From GCA-2701705 sp036163455 (GTDB lineage: Bacteria; Pseudomonadota; Gammaproteobacteria; GCA-002705445; GCA-002716945), in contig JAYZKL010000059.1 in NCBI GenBank assembly GCA_036163455.1, positions 1-17,077 of the forward strand: DNA of 17,077 bases, in the 5' to 3' direction. Below, in pieces: positions 1-8,832 of the stretch; the stretch's first letter is position 1; every line of letters begins with the position of its first letter. The position numbers and the translations under genes are program-made. The notes under the pieces are model-generated. The model did no database searches, was not told the origin of the DNA, and was given only the letters and a program-made list of their open reading frames with translations.

Positions 1-1896
1 AATGACCTTGCTGTTTTTAATCTCACTGGAGAATCTAAAGGTACATATGATATGGGATTTATAAAGGTTAATAGTCCTGACTTAGGTGTAAAACATGAAA
101 AATTGGGAGATAAAGAACAAGTTATAAACTTAGATACATTAATCAATTATAGGTACAAAAAAAATAATTTTTATTTCAATACCAAGGATTTTATTTTGAA
201 TGACTCATATAAATTTAATATAGATGGATCATACAAGAGAAATCAATTTGATTTTAGGGTCACATCAAATGGCAAAGTAGAGTCATTCAAAGACATTATA
301 AGAAATTATAACGTCAAAAATTTTGATGATAGTCTGGTTATTTCTGGGAAATATTTTATTGATATTAGAGGAAAAAACTATTTGAAGACAAAGAACCTAT
401 ATGGAGTGATGGAGATGTCAAAATTTGGAATATTTGATAAGGATACAAAACTAGCAATTACAAATTTAAATACTAGAATTAATTTTAGTGGCCCACATAT
501 TGTATCTTCAAAATCTAAATTTAATTTTAAAAATAAAGAATTTGATATGATAATTAATACAAATATTATCAATAAAACTACCAAATATTTTTTACAAGCT
601 AATGGAAAAATTAATACTGCATTAATAAAAGACTATCTAAAAATAAATGATGATGAAATCATTAAAGGCGAATCATTCTCTAAGATACGTATTGATTTTA
701 CTCCAGAGGACGCATTTGATAGAGTAAATCTTAATTTAATTTCAGATCTGAAAGGTGTCTCTATAAACCTTATTGGTCCACTGAGAAAGACAGAATCTGA
801 AAAAAAGCTCCTTAATGTAAATTATATATATAAAAAGAATCAAAAAAATAAAATAAAAGTATTTTTTGATAAATACAAGATGTTAGTTTTATTAAAGGAA
901 GATATATGGTATTTGAATGTAAATTCACCATATATAAAAGGTGATATTAATTGGCCGATAAATAATTCTCAAGAAAATAGAGTTGCAGCAAGATTAAGAT
1001 ATTTAGATATGAATCAATTTAACTATTTTTCAGAACCCGGTGCTTTGCCTTATTTAAAATTAATATCTAAACAAGTTAAAGTTGGAAATCTGCATCTTGA
1101 TAATGTTGAAGTTATATCATCTCCAACTGAAAATAGTATAGTTTTTGAGAGATTCATTTTTAATAATATATATTTATCAATGAATGCTACGGGTGAATGG
1201 AGCCATAAGAATAAAGAAATAAAGACTTCTTTTAATGCAAATTTTACTAGCGATAATTTAGGAAGAGCACTTAAAGGTTTAGGTTATAATGGCTTAATTC
1301 GTAAAGGTAAGATTCAGTCTCAATTAGTGGGGTCATGGAAAGGATCGCCGGATGAATTTACATTTTCTAATTTTGATGGAACTTTGAAGTTTAAATCAAA
1401 TAATGGAGAAGTATTGCAAGTTACTAAACAAACTCAAGCGATTGGTCAATTATTAGGTTTATTTAGTATTTCTGCATTGCCTAAAAGACTATCTCTAGAT
1501 TTCAGTGACTTTTTCTCTACTGGTCTTAAATATGATGATATGGAAGGAGATTTATCTTTTAAGGCAGGGAAGGCCGATACGAGAAAATTAATTCTTCAAG
1601 GTACATTTGGTGAGATGAGATTGACTGGCGAGACTAATCTTATAAACGAGACTTATAACCAAACACTTCTTTTTATTCCTGATCTTTCATCCACAAGTCT
1701 TATCACTGGAGCTGTAGTAGGTGGCCCAGTTGGCGCAGTTGCTGCAATTTTTTATGATAAATTTTTAAAAGAGATTGGAGAAAAAGCACTTGGTATAGAT
1801 ACTAATAAGGTAGCAGCAATTGAATATTCAGTAACAGGGCCCTGGAAAGATCCAGAAGTAAAAGTCACTGAATCATTTAAACCAATTTTAAATTGA
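1..1896 (+). CDS. yhdP: YhdP family AsmA-like envelope lipid-transport protein, 5' truncated by window edge
   Basis: The frame is open from base 1, so the first ATG at 52 is internal and the gene starts outside the window. 631 codons are present, about half of a typical YhdP (E. coli about 1270 residues). The C-terminal AsmA-like region is recognisable: a segment reading IGQLLGLFSISALPKRLSLDF (about 1441-1503), a Gly/Ala-rich hydrophobic stretch (about 1690-1755) and a YSVTGPWKDPEV ending. In E. coli, YhdP, TamB and YdbH are inner-membrane-anchored periplasmic proteins that move phospholipid to the outer membrane. The N-terminal anchor is not visible here. The next gene starts 23 nt downstream, as in the usual gammaproteobacterial yhdP-nit-tldD neighbourhood. 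Family assignment is firm; function is by homology. Confidence 0.9.
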   Translation, partial: NDLAVFNLTGESKGTYDMGFIKVNSPDLGVKHEKLGDKEQVINLDTLINYRYKKNNFYFNTKDFILNDSYKFNIDGSYKRNQFDFRVTSNGKVESFKDIIRNYNVKNFDDSLVISGKYFIDIRGKNYLKTKNLYGVMEMSKFGIFDKDTKLAITNLNTRINFSGPHIVSSKSKFNFKNKEFDMIINTNIINKTTKYFLQANGKINTALIKDYLKINDDEIIKGESFSKIRIDFTPEDAFDRVNLNLISDLKGVSINLIGPLRKTESEKKLLNVNYIYKKNQKNKIKVFFDKYKMLVLLKEDIWYLNVNSPYIKGDINWPINNSQENRVAARLRYLDMNQFNYFSEPGALPYLKLISKQVKVGNLHLDNVEVISSPTENSIVFERFIFNNIYLSMNATGEWSHKNKEIKTSFNANFTSDNLGRALKGLGYNGLIRKGKIQSQLVGSWKGSPDEFTFSNFDGTLKFKSNNGEVLQVTKQTQAIGQLLGLFSISALPKRLSLDFSDFFSTGLKYDDMEGDLSFKAGKADTRKLILQGTFGEMRLTGETNLINETYNQTLLFIPDLSSTSLITGAVVGGPVGAVAAIFYDKFLKEIGEKALGIDTNKVAAIEYSVTGPWKDPEVKVTESFKPILN

Positions 1897-1919
1897 TATA
1901 TCCTTAGTAGAAAGAGATT

Positions 1920-2741
1920 ATGACTGATGTTGCAGCTATACAATTAACTTCGGGACCTAATATACAAGCAAATTTGTATGAGGTAGCCAATTATTTTGAA
2001 GAAATTGGAAAATTGAAGTGTAAATTAGTGGTTTTACCAGAAAATTTTGCTTTGATGCCTGAAAATGATAATGATTTTCTCAAACATTCTGAGATAGAAG
2101 GTGATGGGCCAATACAAAATTTTTTAATAGAGAGTGCAATCAAATATAAATTTTGGATAGTTGGCGGAAGCATACCAATTAAAACTAAAGACAAGAAAAA
2201 AGTTACTGCAACAACCTTTGTTTATAATGATAAAGGTGAGGTAAAGTGTAGGTATGACAAAATCCATCTCTTTGATGTAAAGTTACCAAATTCTAATGAA
2301 TCATATAATGAATCAAAAGTATTTTCGCATGGTAAAAAAATACATGTTGTTGAAACACCTGTAGGTATGACAGGTCTTTCCTGTTGCTATGATTTAAGGT
2401 TTCCTGAGCTTTTTAGAATGCAACTCAAATATGGAGTGGAAACATTCATACTGCCTGCTGCTTTTACTGAACAAACTGGGAAAATACACTGGGATACGCT
2501 TGTAAAAGCCAGAGCTATTGAAAATTTGTGCTATATAGTAACAGCATGTCAAGGTGGTTATCACATAAATGGAAGAAAAACTTATGGTCATAGTATGATA
2601 GTCAATCCGTGGGGACAGGTATCTGCAGAAATTTCATCAGGCAAAGGTTTTATTTATTCAAAAATTAATAGAAAACAGTTACACTCTATTAGAAAAAATT
2701 TTCCAGTCCTTAGCCATATTAGATTATTAAAAGATAAATGA
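1920..2741 (+). CDS. Carbon-nitrogen hydrolase, Nit1-like (probable deaminated glutathione amidase)
   Basis: A 273-residue nitrilase-superfamily enzyme of full length. The Glu-Lys-Cys triad is visible: E41 in LPENFA, K114 in YDKIHLFD, and C156 in GLSCCYDLRFPEL. A second Cys, C155, precedes the nucleophile. The CYDLRFPE and KARAIENLCY motifs place it with the Nit1/Nit2/YbeM branch. Members of that branch hydrolyse omega-amides, with deaminated glutathione the established repair substrate of Nit1. Substrate here is inferred, not seen. The protein should be cytoplasmic, as no signal peptide is apparent. The ATG at 1920 has a purine-rich leader (AGAAAGAG). Its stop overlaps the tldD start in an ATGA, which suggests translational coupling. 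Confidence 0.88.
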   Translation: MTDVAAIQLTSGPNIQANLYEVANYFEEIGKLKCKLVVLPENFALMPENDNDFLKHSEIEGDGPIQNFLIESAIKYKFWIVGGSIPIKTKDKKKVTATTFVYNDKGEVKCRYDKIHLFDVKLPNSNESYNESKVFSHGKKIHVVETPVGMTGLSCCYDLRFPELFRMQLKYGVETFILPAAFTEQTGKIHWDTLVKARAIENLCYIVTACQGGYHINGRKTYGHSMIVNPWGQVSAEISSGKGFIYSKINRKQLHSIRKNFPVLSHIRLLKDK

Positions 2742-4168
2742 ATTCTATCGCAAAAATGATGTTTAACCCTCATGATCTTACTGATAATAAGATAGAAAAG
2801 GTTTTATCTATTGCTTGTTCAAATAAAATTGATTTTGCTGACATATATTTCGAGTATACAAAAACTGAAGGTTGGGTGCTGGATGATGGCATTATAAAAA
2901 GTGGGAATTCAAATATAGATAGTGGTTTTGGAATCAGATCTGTGTCAGGCGATAAGAGTGGGTTTGCATATAGTAGTCAATGTGATTTAAAAGATTTGAT
3001 TAAAGCAGCAGAAATGTCTAGGTCTATTGTGAACCATGGACAAGAGAAGTCAGTTAAACTTGAATCGTCAAAAAAATTTAGAAAGTTATATGACTCTGCC
3101 TCTCCTCTAGATTCGATTAATGACACTAAAAAAGTTGATTTTTTGAAATCTATTGATGCGTATATAAGGAAGAAGGATTCAAAAGTAGATCAAGTGATAT
3201 TAAACCTTAGTGGAGTGCATGAATCAATTGTTGTTATGAATAGTGATGGCATAAAGGCAATTGATGAAAGGCCACTAGTTCGTTTTAGTGTTGCCGTCAT
3301 CCTTAAAGACAAAGAGAGAAGAGAACAAGGGTTTTCTGGAGGTGGCGGAAGATATATGTACGATGAAATCTTAAATAATCGTACAGGTTATAAATTCGCT
3401 GATGAGGCACTTAGACAAGCCAACATTAATTTAGATGCCACGGATTGTAAAGCTGGAACCACAACAGTTGTACTTGGTCCAGGTTGGCCAGGAGTATTAT
3501 TACATGAAGCGATAGGACATGGATTAGAAGGAGATTTTAATAGAAAAAAAACTTCTGCTTATACTGGATTACTTGGTAAGAAAGTAGCTTCATCAGAATG
3601 CACAGTTATTGATGATGGAACTATATCAAAAAGAAGAGGATCTTTATCAGTTGATGATGAAGGATGTGAAACACAAAGAACTGTACTTATAGAAAATGGG
3701 ATACTCAAAGGTTATATGCAAGATAAACTTAATTCTCGTTTAATGAAAACTTCGTCGACAGGCAACGGGAGAAGGGAAAGTTATGGATGTTTGCCAATGC
3801 CAAGAATGACAAATACCTTCATGCTGCCAGGAAAAAATAATCCCAATGAAATCATTGAATCAGTCAAAAAAGGAATATATGCGGCCAATTTCTCAGGCGG
3901 ACAAGTAGATATAACAAATGGTCAATTTGTTTTTACAGCTTCAGAAGCATACAACATTAGAGATGGAAAAATTGTTGAGCCCATTAAAGATATGACATTG
4001 ATTGGAAACGGGCCAGAAATATTAAAAAAAGTATCAATGGTTGGAGATGATTTGAAGCTTGATGAAGGAGTAGGAACTTGTGGTAAAGATGGGCAAACAG
4101 TTCCGGTAGGAGTAGGACAACCAACACTTAAAATAGATGAAATTACTGTAGGTGGCACACAATTATAA
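2738..4168 (+). CDS. tldD: TldD, catalytic zinc subunit of the TldD/TldE metalloprotease
   Basis: A 476-residue protein, close to the E. coli length of 481. The zinc motif HEAIGH is at residues 256-261 (H256, E257, H261). The third zinc ligand is probably C448 in VGTCGKDGQTVPVG, matching the H262/H266/C454 arrangement of E. coli TldD. In characterised systems TldD pairs with TldE (PmbA) as a cytoplasmic heterodimer. It threads and degrades unfolded or small peptides, for example cutting the microcin B17 leader and removing CcdA. Its start overlaps the upstream hydrolase stop (ATGA at 2738-2741), and the partner gene follows immediately. No precursor-peptide gene is visible nearby, so the housekeeping role is more likely than RiPP maturation. 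Confidence 0.95.
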   Translation: MNSIAKMMFNPHDLTDNKIEKVLSIACSNKIDFADIYFEYTKTEGWVLDDGIIKSGNSNIDSGFGIRSVSGDKSGFAYSSQCDLKDLIKAAEMSRSIVNHGQEKSVKLESSKKFRKLYDSASPLDSINDTKKVDFLKSIDAYIRKKDSKVDQVILNLSGVHESIVVMNSDGIKAIDERPLVRFSVAVILKDKERREQGFSGGGGRYMYDEILNNRTGYKFADEALRQANINLDATDCKAGTTTVVLGPGWPGVLLHEAIGHGLEGDFNRKKTSAYTGLLGKKVASSECTVIDDGTISKRRGSLSVDDEGCETQRTVLIENGILKGYMQDKLNSRLMKTSSTGNGRRESYGCLPMPRMTNTFMLPGKNNPNEIIESVKKGIYAANFSGGQVDITNGQFVFTASEAYNIRDGKIVEPIKDMTLIGNGPEILKKVSMVGDDLKLDEGVGTCGKDGQTVPVGVGQPTLKIDEITVGGTQL

Positions 4169-4172
4169 TCTT

Positions 4173-5501
4173 ATGTCATCTTTAGAATTAAAAAAAATTA
4201 AAGAAAACCTTCTCAGTCTTTCTAAAAAAATAAATAAGAAATATGATTATCAATTTAGTATTGGTTTAGCTGAGGGAGTAACAGTTACATCAAGATGTGG
4301 AAATGTTGAAAGCATTGAGCATAATCAAGATAATGTCTTAGGAGTTAAAGTTCTCTATGAAAACAGACAAGGTTTTGCTGGTACAAATAATTTATCAAAT
4401 GAAAGTATAGAAAAAACTATTGAAAAAGCTAAAAACATAGCTACAAATACTCAACCAGATAATTGTAACGGTTTGCCTGATAGCAATTTTGTCACTAGTG
4501 ATAATATGCCAAAGCTTAATATGTACTATCCATCTGACATAGATATAAAAGAAATAATTGATATAACGCATGAGTGTGAGAAAAGCGCTTTTGAATATGA
4601 TAAAAGAATTAATAATTCTGAAGGTTCTTCATTTTCATACACTAACAACAATACTCTTATAATTAATAGCAATGGAGCTGACGGGATGAAACAAACAACT
4701 AGCTTCACTCTATCATGTATAGTAGTGGCTGAAGATGGAAAGAGCAAAGAAAGAGATTATGAATATTCTGCAGCCCGAGATTTTAAAAAATTAGAATCAC
4801 CAGAAAAGGTTGGTACTCAAGCAGGCCAAAAAACTATTTCAAGGTTAGGTGCTAGAACCATAAAAACACGTGTTTGCCCTGTATTATTTTCGCCAGAAAT
4901 GTCAGTTTCAATTTTTAGTGATTTTCTCTCAGCTATTCAAGGTTCTGCTATATACAGAAGAGCAAGTTTTCTATTAGATAAAATTGATCAACCCATATTT
5001 CCTGATTTTATTAATATTTCAGAAGAACCTCATTTACCAGATGGCATAGGAAGCAGCCCATTTGATGCAGAAGGTGTGCTCACTAAACATAAGAGTATCG
5101 TAAGTGATGGTAAACTAAAATCTTATTTACTTGATACTTATTCGGCTAGAAAATTAGGCAGTACATCAACTTCCAATAAAAGTTTAGTAACCAATATTAT
5201 CGTAGACACTAAAAAGGAAAAAATAAAAAATATTATTTCTAATATGCCAGATGGTATTTATATAACAGAGATGATGGGTTCTGGAGTAAACATCATAACA
5301 GGTGATTATTCACGAGGTGCGTTCGGTTATCTTATTAAAGATGGAGAAATAAGCCATCCAGTTACTGAAATAACAGTTGCTTCAAACCTTAAAGACATGT
5401 TTAAAAATATAATTGGTCTTGGAAGCGATATCGATAGAAGATCCAATATTAATATTGGTTCATTATTGATAAATAATATAACGATAGGTGGAGCTAATTG
5501 A
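4173..5501 (+). CDS. pmbA: TldE/PmbA, non-catalytic partner of TldD
   Basis: A 442-residue TldD/PmbA-family protein without the HExxxH motif, as expected for the TldE subunit. The IGSSPFDAEGV and SARKLGSTSTSNKS segments (about 5050-5180) are characteristic of the family. TldE forms the heterodimer with TldD and shapes the substrate channel. I prefer the ATG at 4173, 4 nt after the tldD stop. An in-frame GTG at 4152 would add seven residues and overlap tldD by 17 nt. Neither has a strong ribosome-binding site, consistent with coupling to tldD. tldD and pmbA are adjacent here, whereas they are separated in E. coli. The 3' end overlaps the convergent gene by 8 nt (5494-5501), leaving no room for a conventional intergenic terminator. 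Confidence 0.93.
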   Translation: MSSLELKKIKENLLSLSKKINKKYDYQFSIGLAEGVTVTSRCGNVESIEHNQDNVLGVKVLYENRQGFAGTNNLSNESIEKTIEKAKNIATNTQPDNCNGLPDSNFVTSDNMPKLNMYYPSDIDIKEIIDITHECEKSAFEYDKRINNSEGSSFSYTNNNTLIINSNGADGMKQTTSFTLSCIVVAEDGKSKERDYEYSAARDFKKLESPEKVGTQAGQKTISRLGARTIKTRVCPVLFSPEMSVSIFSDFLSAIQGSAIYRRASFLLDKIDQPIFPDFINISEEPHLPDGIGSSPFDAEGVLTKHKSIVSDGKLKSYLLDTYSARKLGSTSTSNKSLVTNIIVDTKKEKIKNIISNMPDGIYITEMMGSGVNIITGDYSRGAFGYLIKDGEISHPVTEITVASNLKDMFKNIIGLGSDIDRRSNINIGSLLINNITIGGAN

Positions 5502-7185
5502 GGTTAAGCAATATAAAGAATGCAAAAACTATCAATATAACTGTAATCATTAGAGAAATATTATTTTGTTTTATTAAATAATTTTCAACTTTAGCAAATC
5601 TATCATAAGAAATTAAATCTGAAATCTTTTTTGTCATAAAATCAATTGCACATAGGAAGTATGATGTAAATGAATTGATTATATTGCCAGCTTTTCTATA
5701 GAACCAATCAAAGTCTAAAGTAATAGTTAGTTTTCTTTCTAGATATTTTAAACTGACAAAGAACGCTAATCCAGAAAACAGAAGCAAATGAGTTTGTGAA
5801 ATAACATGATTGGCCGTATATGGAATATACGTTGCTTCAAAAGGAAGTATGCCATAAAGAATAGAAGGGAAAATACCAATTAACAAACATAGGGCTGCCG
5901 ATAAAATCATTGCAATATTCATATACAAAGGTGGGTCTTGAGCTAAGATATTTTTGTTCTTATTAAAAAAGACAAACCAAGGAAACTTTATACCTGCATG
6001 CAAGAAAACTCCTGCTGATCCGACTAATAACATAAACCAAACAAACTCTAATCCTTGCTGGAAGCTTGCATCTGTAATCATAGATTTAGAAATAAAACCA
6101 GAAGTTAATGGAAATGCCGAGATTGACAATGCTCCTATAATTGCACAAATTGTTGTAATGGGCATTAACTTATATAAACCACCAACATCAGTACATTTTC
6201 TTTTTTGAGTGATATAAATTACACTACCAGCTGACATTAATAAGAGTCCTTTATAAATAATATGTGCAAATGCATGTGAAGCAGTTCCATTTAATGCCAA
6301 CTCAGATCCAATTCCTATACCAACAACCATAAAGCCTACCTGATTAACAATGCTATAAGCTAATATTCTTCTAATATCATTTTCTAGTAATGCATAAATT
6401 ATTCCATACATAATCATATATAAGCCTATATAGATAAGAATCTTAGTGCCTGCAAAGATTACAATAAGTGCAAATACAGCAGTTTTAGTAGTATAAGCAG
6501 ATAAAAAAATAGTAGATGAATAGCTGCCCTCAGGATATGAATCTGGAATCCATGAGGAAAGAGGAGGGGCGCCAGCATTTAACAATAGACCAATTAGAAT
6601 AAACCAGTTATACCAATCTGAGCCTTGCAAATTTCTAAGTGTTAAATCTTGGGTACCAAATGATAATCCAACAATTCCTATGAGCAGAATTATACCTCCA
6701 AACAAATGGATCAACAGATAACGTGTACCGGCTTCTTGAGATGCTTTTGTATTGGCTGACCAGATTATGAATGTTGATGCTATGGCCATTATTTCCCAAA
6801 AGATATAAAAAGTTATAAAATCTCCTGAAAAGATTACGGATATTGCTGAACCAATGTAAATTAACACCAATGCCTTTTCCATATAATTATCTCTATACAT
6901 TGAGAATAATTTACCCAAAATAGCTATAACTAAATAAACTAAGCAGAATAAGAAACCAAGTCTACTATACGAAAAATAATTTAAAGATTGATGACTCGAG
7001 TCTATTGAGCCATTTAAAGATAGATTATATATAAGATTCATTTCACCCGTCATGGAAAAAAGCACAAACAAAGAGAGAAGTAATGAACCTATGGAGATTA
7101 TATTATCTTTATTTTTTAAGACAAAAATTAGTAATGAGCCTAGGAATATTGGAATAGCAGGATGTAAGAATATTTCAGCTATCAT
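5494..7185 (-). CDS. Third antiporter-like subunit of the Mrp cluster (NuoL/M/N and MrpD family)
   Basis: About 563 residues with roughly 14 or more membrane helices and a proton-conducting transporter domain. Counted from the ATG at 7185, the TM5 glutamate is E131 (FWEIMA), the TM8 lysine K234 (TTKTAVFAL), and the TM12 set H304, H308, K312. The TM7 lysine is missing: the aligned position is N203 in LLNAGAPPLSSW. The C-terminus has a WFYRK motif, a long amphipathic stretch and a final hydrophobic helix, reminiscent of the NuoL/MrpA tail. It is the last gene of the cluster and overlaps the 70-residue gene. Other in-frame starts are ATG 7197 and TTG 7206; the AAAGGA at 7198-7203 best suits 7185. 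A role in Na+/H+ or proton transfer within the Mrp complex is inferred. Confidence 0.82.
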   Translation of the reverse strand: MIAEIFLHPAIPIFLGSLLIFVLKNKDNIISIGSLLLSLFVLFSMTGEMNLIYNLSLNGSIDSSHQSLNYFSYSRLGFLFCLVYLVIAILGKLFSMYRDNYMEKALVLIYIGSAISVIFSGDFITFYIFWEIMAIASTFIIWSANTKASQEAGTRYLLIHLFGGIILLIGIVGLSFGTQDLTLRNLQGSDWYNWFILIGLLLNAGAPPLSSWIPDSYPEGSYSSTIFLSAYTTKTAVFALIVIFAGTKILIYIGLYMIMYGIIYALLENDIRRILAYSIVNQVGFMVVGIGIGSELALNGTASHAFAHIIYKGLLLMSAGSVIYITQKRKCTDVGGLYKLMPITTICAIIGALSISAFPLTSGFISKSMITDASFQQGLEFVWFMLLVGSAGVFLHAGIKFPWFVFFNKNKNILAQDPPLYMNIAMILSAALCLLIGIFPSILYGILPFEATYIPYTANHVISQTHLLLFSGLAFFVSLKYLERKLTITLDFDWFYRKAGNIINSFTSYFLCAIDFMTKKISDLISYDRFAKVENYLIKQNNISLMITVILIVFAFFILLNLN

Positions 7186-7387
7186 AATATTTTTCATTCC
7201 TTTCAAGAAAATAAGCTAAAACTTTAGCTATAATAATAAGTGCTAGACATGCGAAGAATCCAAAAACTGGATAAAAACCAAATAAATTATCATTCATAAA
7301 ATGGGCTTTCCCAAAATCATAAAAAAAATAAAGCAATAGGTTAGCTATAAAGAAAATTAAGTATGTTGTTGGTTTAAAGATATTCAT
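7175..7387 (-). CDS. Small two-helix membrane protein within the Mrp cluster
   Basis: A 70-residue protein with two predicted membrane segments, about residues 8-25 (aromatic-rich) and 38-60. It ends in a charged tail reading ERNEKYYDS. Its ATG at 7387 shares a base with the stop of the preceding gene (TAATG), and its own 3' end overlaps the next gene, so it is tightly embedded in the operon. From memory, similar small proteins with an AKxL...YYD-type tail occur at this place in related proteobacterial clusters, but I cannot verify this here. It is not any of the canonical MrpA-G subunits. A structural or assembly role in the membrane complex is inference from position alone. Confidence 0.7.
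   Translation of the reverse strand: MNIFKPTTYLIFFIANLLLYFFYDFGKAHFMNDNLFGFYPVFGFFACLALIIIAKVLAYFLERNEKYYDS
7198..7203 (-). promoter_or_regulatory. AAAGGA ribosome-binding site for the third antiporter-like subunit
   Basis: The minus strand reads TTGAAAGGAATG here. AAAGGA abuts the ATG at 7197 with no spacer and lies 12 nt from the ATG at 7185. That disfavours 7197 and makes 7185 the best ATG, with TTG 7206 as the alternative. Confidence 0.4.
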
Positions 7388-8832
7388 TATTTAATAATAT
7401 ATGCTTGTATAAAGTTCATTATAGATTCTAATCCAAAAAATAAAAGTATAGTTACAATCCCGATTATTAGTACTGGAAGTAATAAAAGGAAATCTTCTTT
7501 CATATCCCCATTACTTTGAACATCAGCCCTACTAAAGTAAGATTTATAGATAATTGGAAAGTAGTAACCAGCATTCAATAATGTACTCAGTATAAGCACT
7601 AGTAATATATAAAAATTTTCACTTTGTACAACTCCCAGCAATAGGTACCATTTACTAAAGAAACCAATAGTGGGCGGGATACCAATCATAATAAAAGCAC
7701 CAAGCATTATAAGGAAAATAGCAAATGGTGTTTTTGATGAGAGCCCATGCATTTCACTTACATTTTTAATTTTTGTACATGTAGTAATTAGTCCAGCGGA
7801 TAAAAATAATATAATTTTTCCCAGTGCATGAAAAATCAGGTGTAGTGTAGCTGCAAGAACTGATAGTGGCGCTAAAACCGAAACTGCCAGTATAATATAT
7901 GATAATTGACTGATAGTTGAGTAAGCTAAGATAAGTTTAATATTATCCTGCCTTAAAGCCATTATTGAGGCAAATAAAATTGTAATAGATGAAAGAAAAA
8001 TTAAAATAAGATCAGAGCCAGTGTCTTGTAAAAGCCGTGCCCCAAAGATATAGAGAATAATCTTCATCATTATGTATACCCCTGATTTTACGACTGCTAC
8101 CGCATGTAAAAGAGCGCTGACTGGTGTTGGAGCAATCATAGCTGCTGGCAGCCATCTATGAAAAGGCATAATAGCAGATTTGGCAACACCAAATATAAAA
8201 AGCAGAATTAATATATTAATCATCAATGGATTTACATTTTCTGTAAAGATACCACCAATTTTATACTCGAGACTCCCTGTTAAATTAAAAGTCAAAATTA
8301 TGGCAGGCAGTAAGAAAATTATGGATGTACCAAGAAGATAGTATAAATATTTTTTTCCATTTTTAATTGATTGCTCATCCTTTTTAAAAGTTACTAAAGG
8401 ATAGGTGCTAAGCGTCAAAAATTCATAAAAAACAAAAGCTGTAAATAAGTTAGATGAGTAGATAATCGCATTTGTTGAAAACATTGCTAATGTAAAAAAT
8501 ATGTAGAATTTAGACTTATTGTTGAAACCATTTAAACTTAGATATCTTTCTGAATAAATTGTCGTCATTAACCATAAAAAATTAGAAACTAAAAGAAAAA
8601 TGATGCCCAGCCCATCGACACTAAAGCTTATAGAAATATTAGGTATTATATTAAAAATATTTAAAGAGTACTGAAGATAAAAGTCTTTCTCTAAAAATAT
8701 CTTTATAGCTATTAGAAATGAAAAGAAACTTATAATGAGATGGGTTATGTATAATCCTTTATTACTTCTTATATATATTAATAAAATTATACCTGCTAGA
8801 GGCAAGCATAAATGTAGTGATAGAAGACTCAT
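7387..8832 (-). CDS. NuoL/MrpA-N-like proton-conducting subunit
   Basis: A 481-residue multi-pass protein of the complex I/Mrp antiporter family. Key residues are all present: TM5 glutamate E137 (FYEFLT), TM7 lysine K218 (AKSAIMPFHRWLP), TM8 lysine K249, and H331, H335, K339 in TM12. The APTPVSALLHAVAVVKSGVY region resembles NuoL and the N-terminal domain of MrpA more than MrpD. It therefore probably supplies the MrpA N-terminal channel that is otherwise missing from this cluster. It lacks MrpA's C-terminal extension, which is a separate gene here (11044-11547). Its ATG overlaps the mrpD stop (ATGA) and has a perfect AGGAGG ribosome-binding site inside the end of mrpD. Confidence 0.87.
   Translation of the reverse strand: MSLLSLHLCLPLAGIILLIYIRSNKGLYITHLIISFFSFLIAIKIFLEKDFYLQYSLNIFNIIPNISISFSVDGLGIIFLLVSNFLWLMTTIYSERYLSLNGFNNKSKFYIFFTLAMFSTNAIIYSSNLFTAFVFYEFLTLSTYPLVTFKKDEQSIKNGKKYLYYLLGTSIIFLLPAIILTFNLTGSLEYKIGGIFTENVNPLMINILILLFIFGVAKSAIMPFHRWLPAAMIAPTPVSALLHAVAVVKSGVYIMMKIILYIFGARLLQDTGSDLILIFLSSITILFASIMALRQDNIKLILAYSTISQLSYIILAVSVLAPLSVLAATLHLIFHALGKIILFLSAGLITTCTKIKNVSEMHGLSSKTPFAIFLIMLGAFIMIGIPPTIGFFSKWYLLLGVVQSENFYILLVLILSTLLNAGYYFPIIYKSYFSRADVQSNGDMKEDFLLLLPVLIIGIVTILLFFGLESIMNFIQAYIIK

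Noticed and set aside
3922..4158. Open frame on the minus strand inside tldD.
   Set aside because: It is the antisense shadow of a well-conserved gene, with low-complexity Pro/Ser content and no recognisable domain.
2738..5501. TldD/TldE as the maturation protease of a peptide natural product cluster.
   Set aside because: There is no precursor peptide, cyclodehydratase or exporter in the window, and the yhdP-nit-tldD-pmbA context is the housekeeping one.
5494..8832. DabA/DabB-type inorganic carbon pump, because of NuoL-like subunits.
   Set aside because: No DabA (zinc beta-carbonic-anhydrase-like) partner is present, and the paralogues sit in a complete Mrp subunit set.
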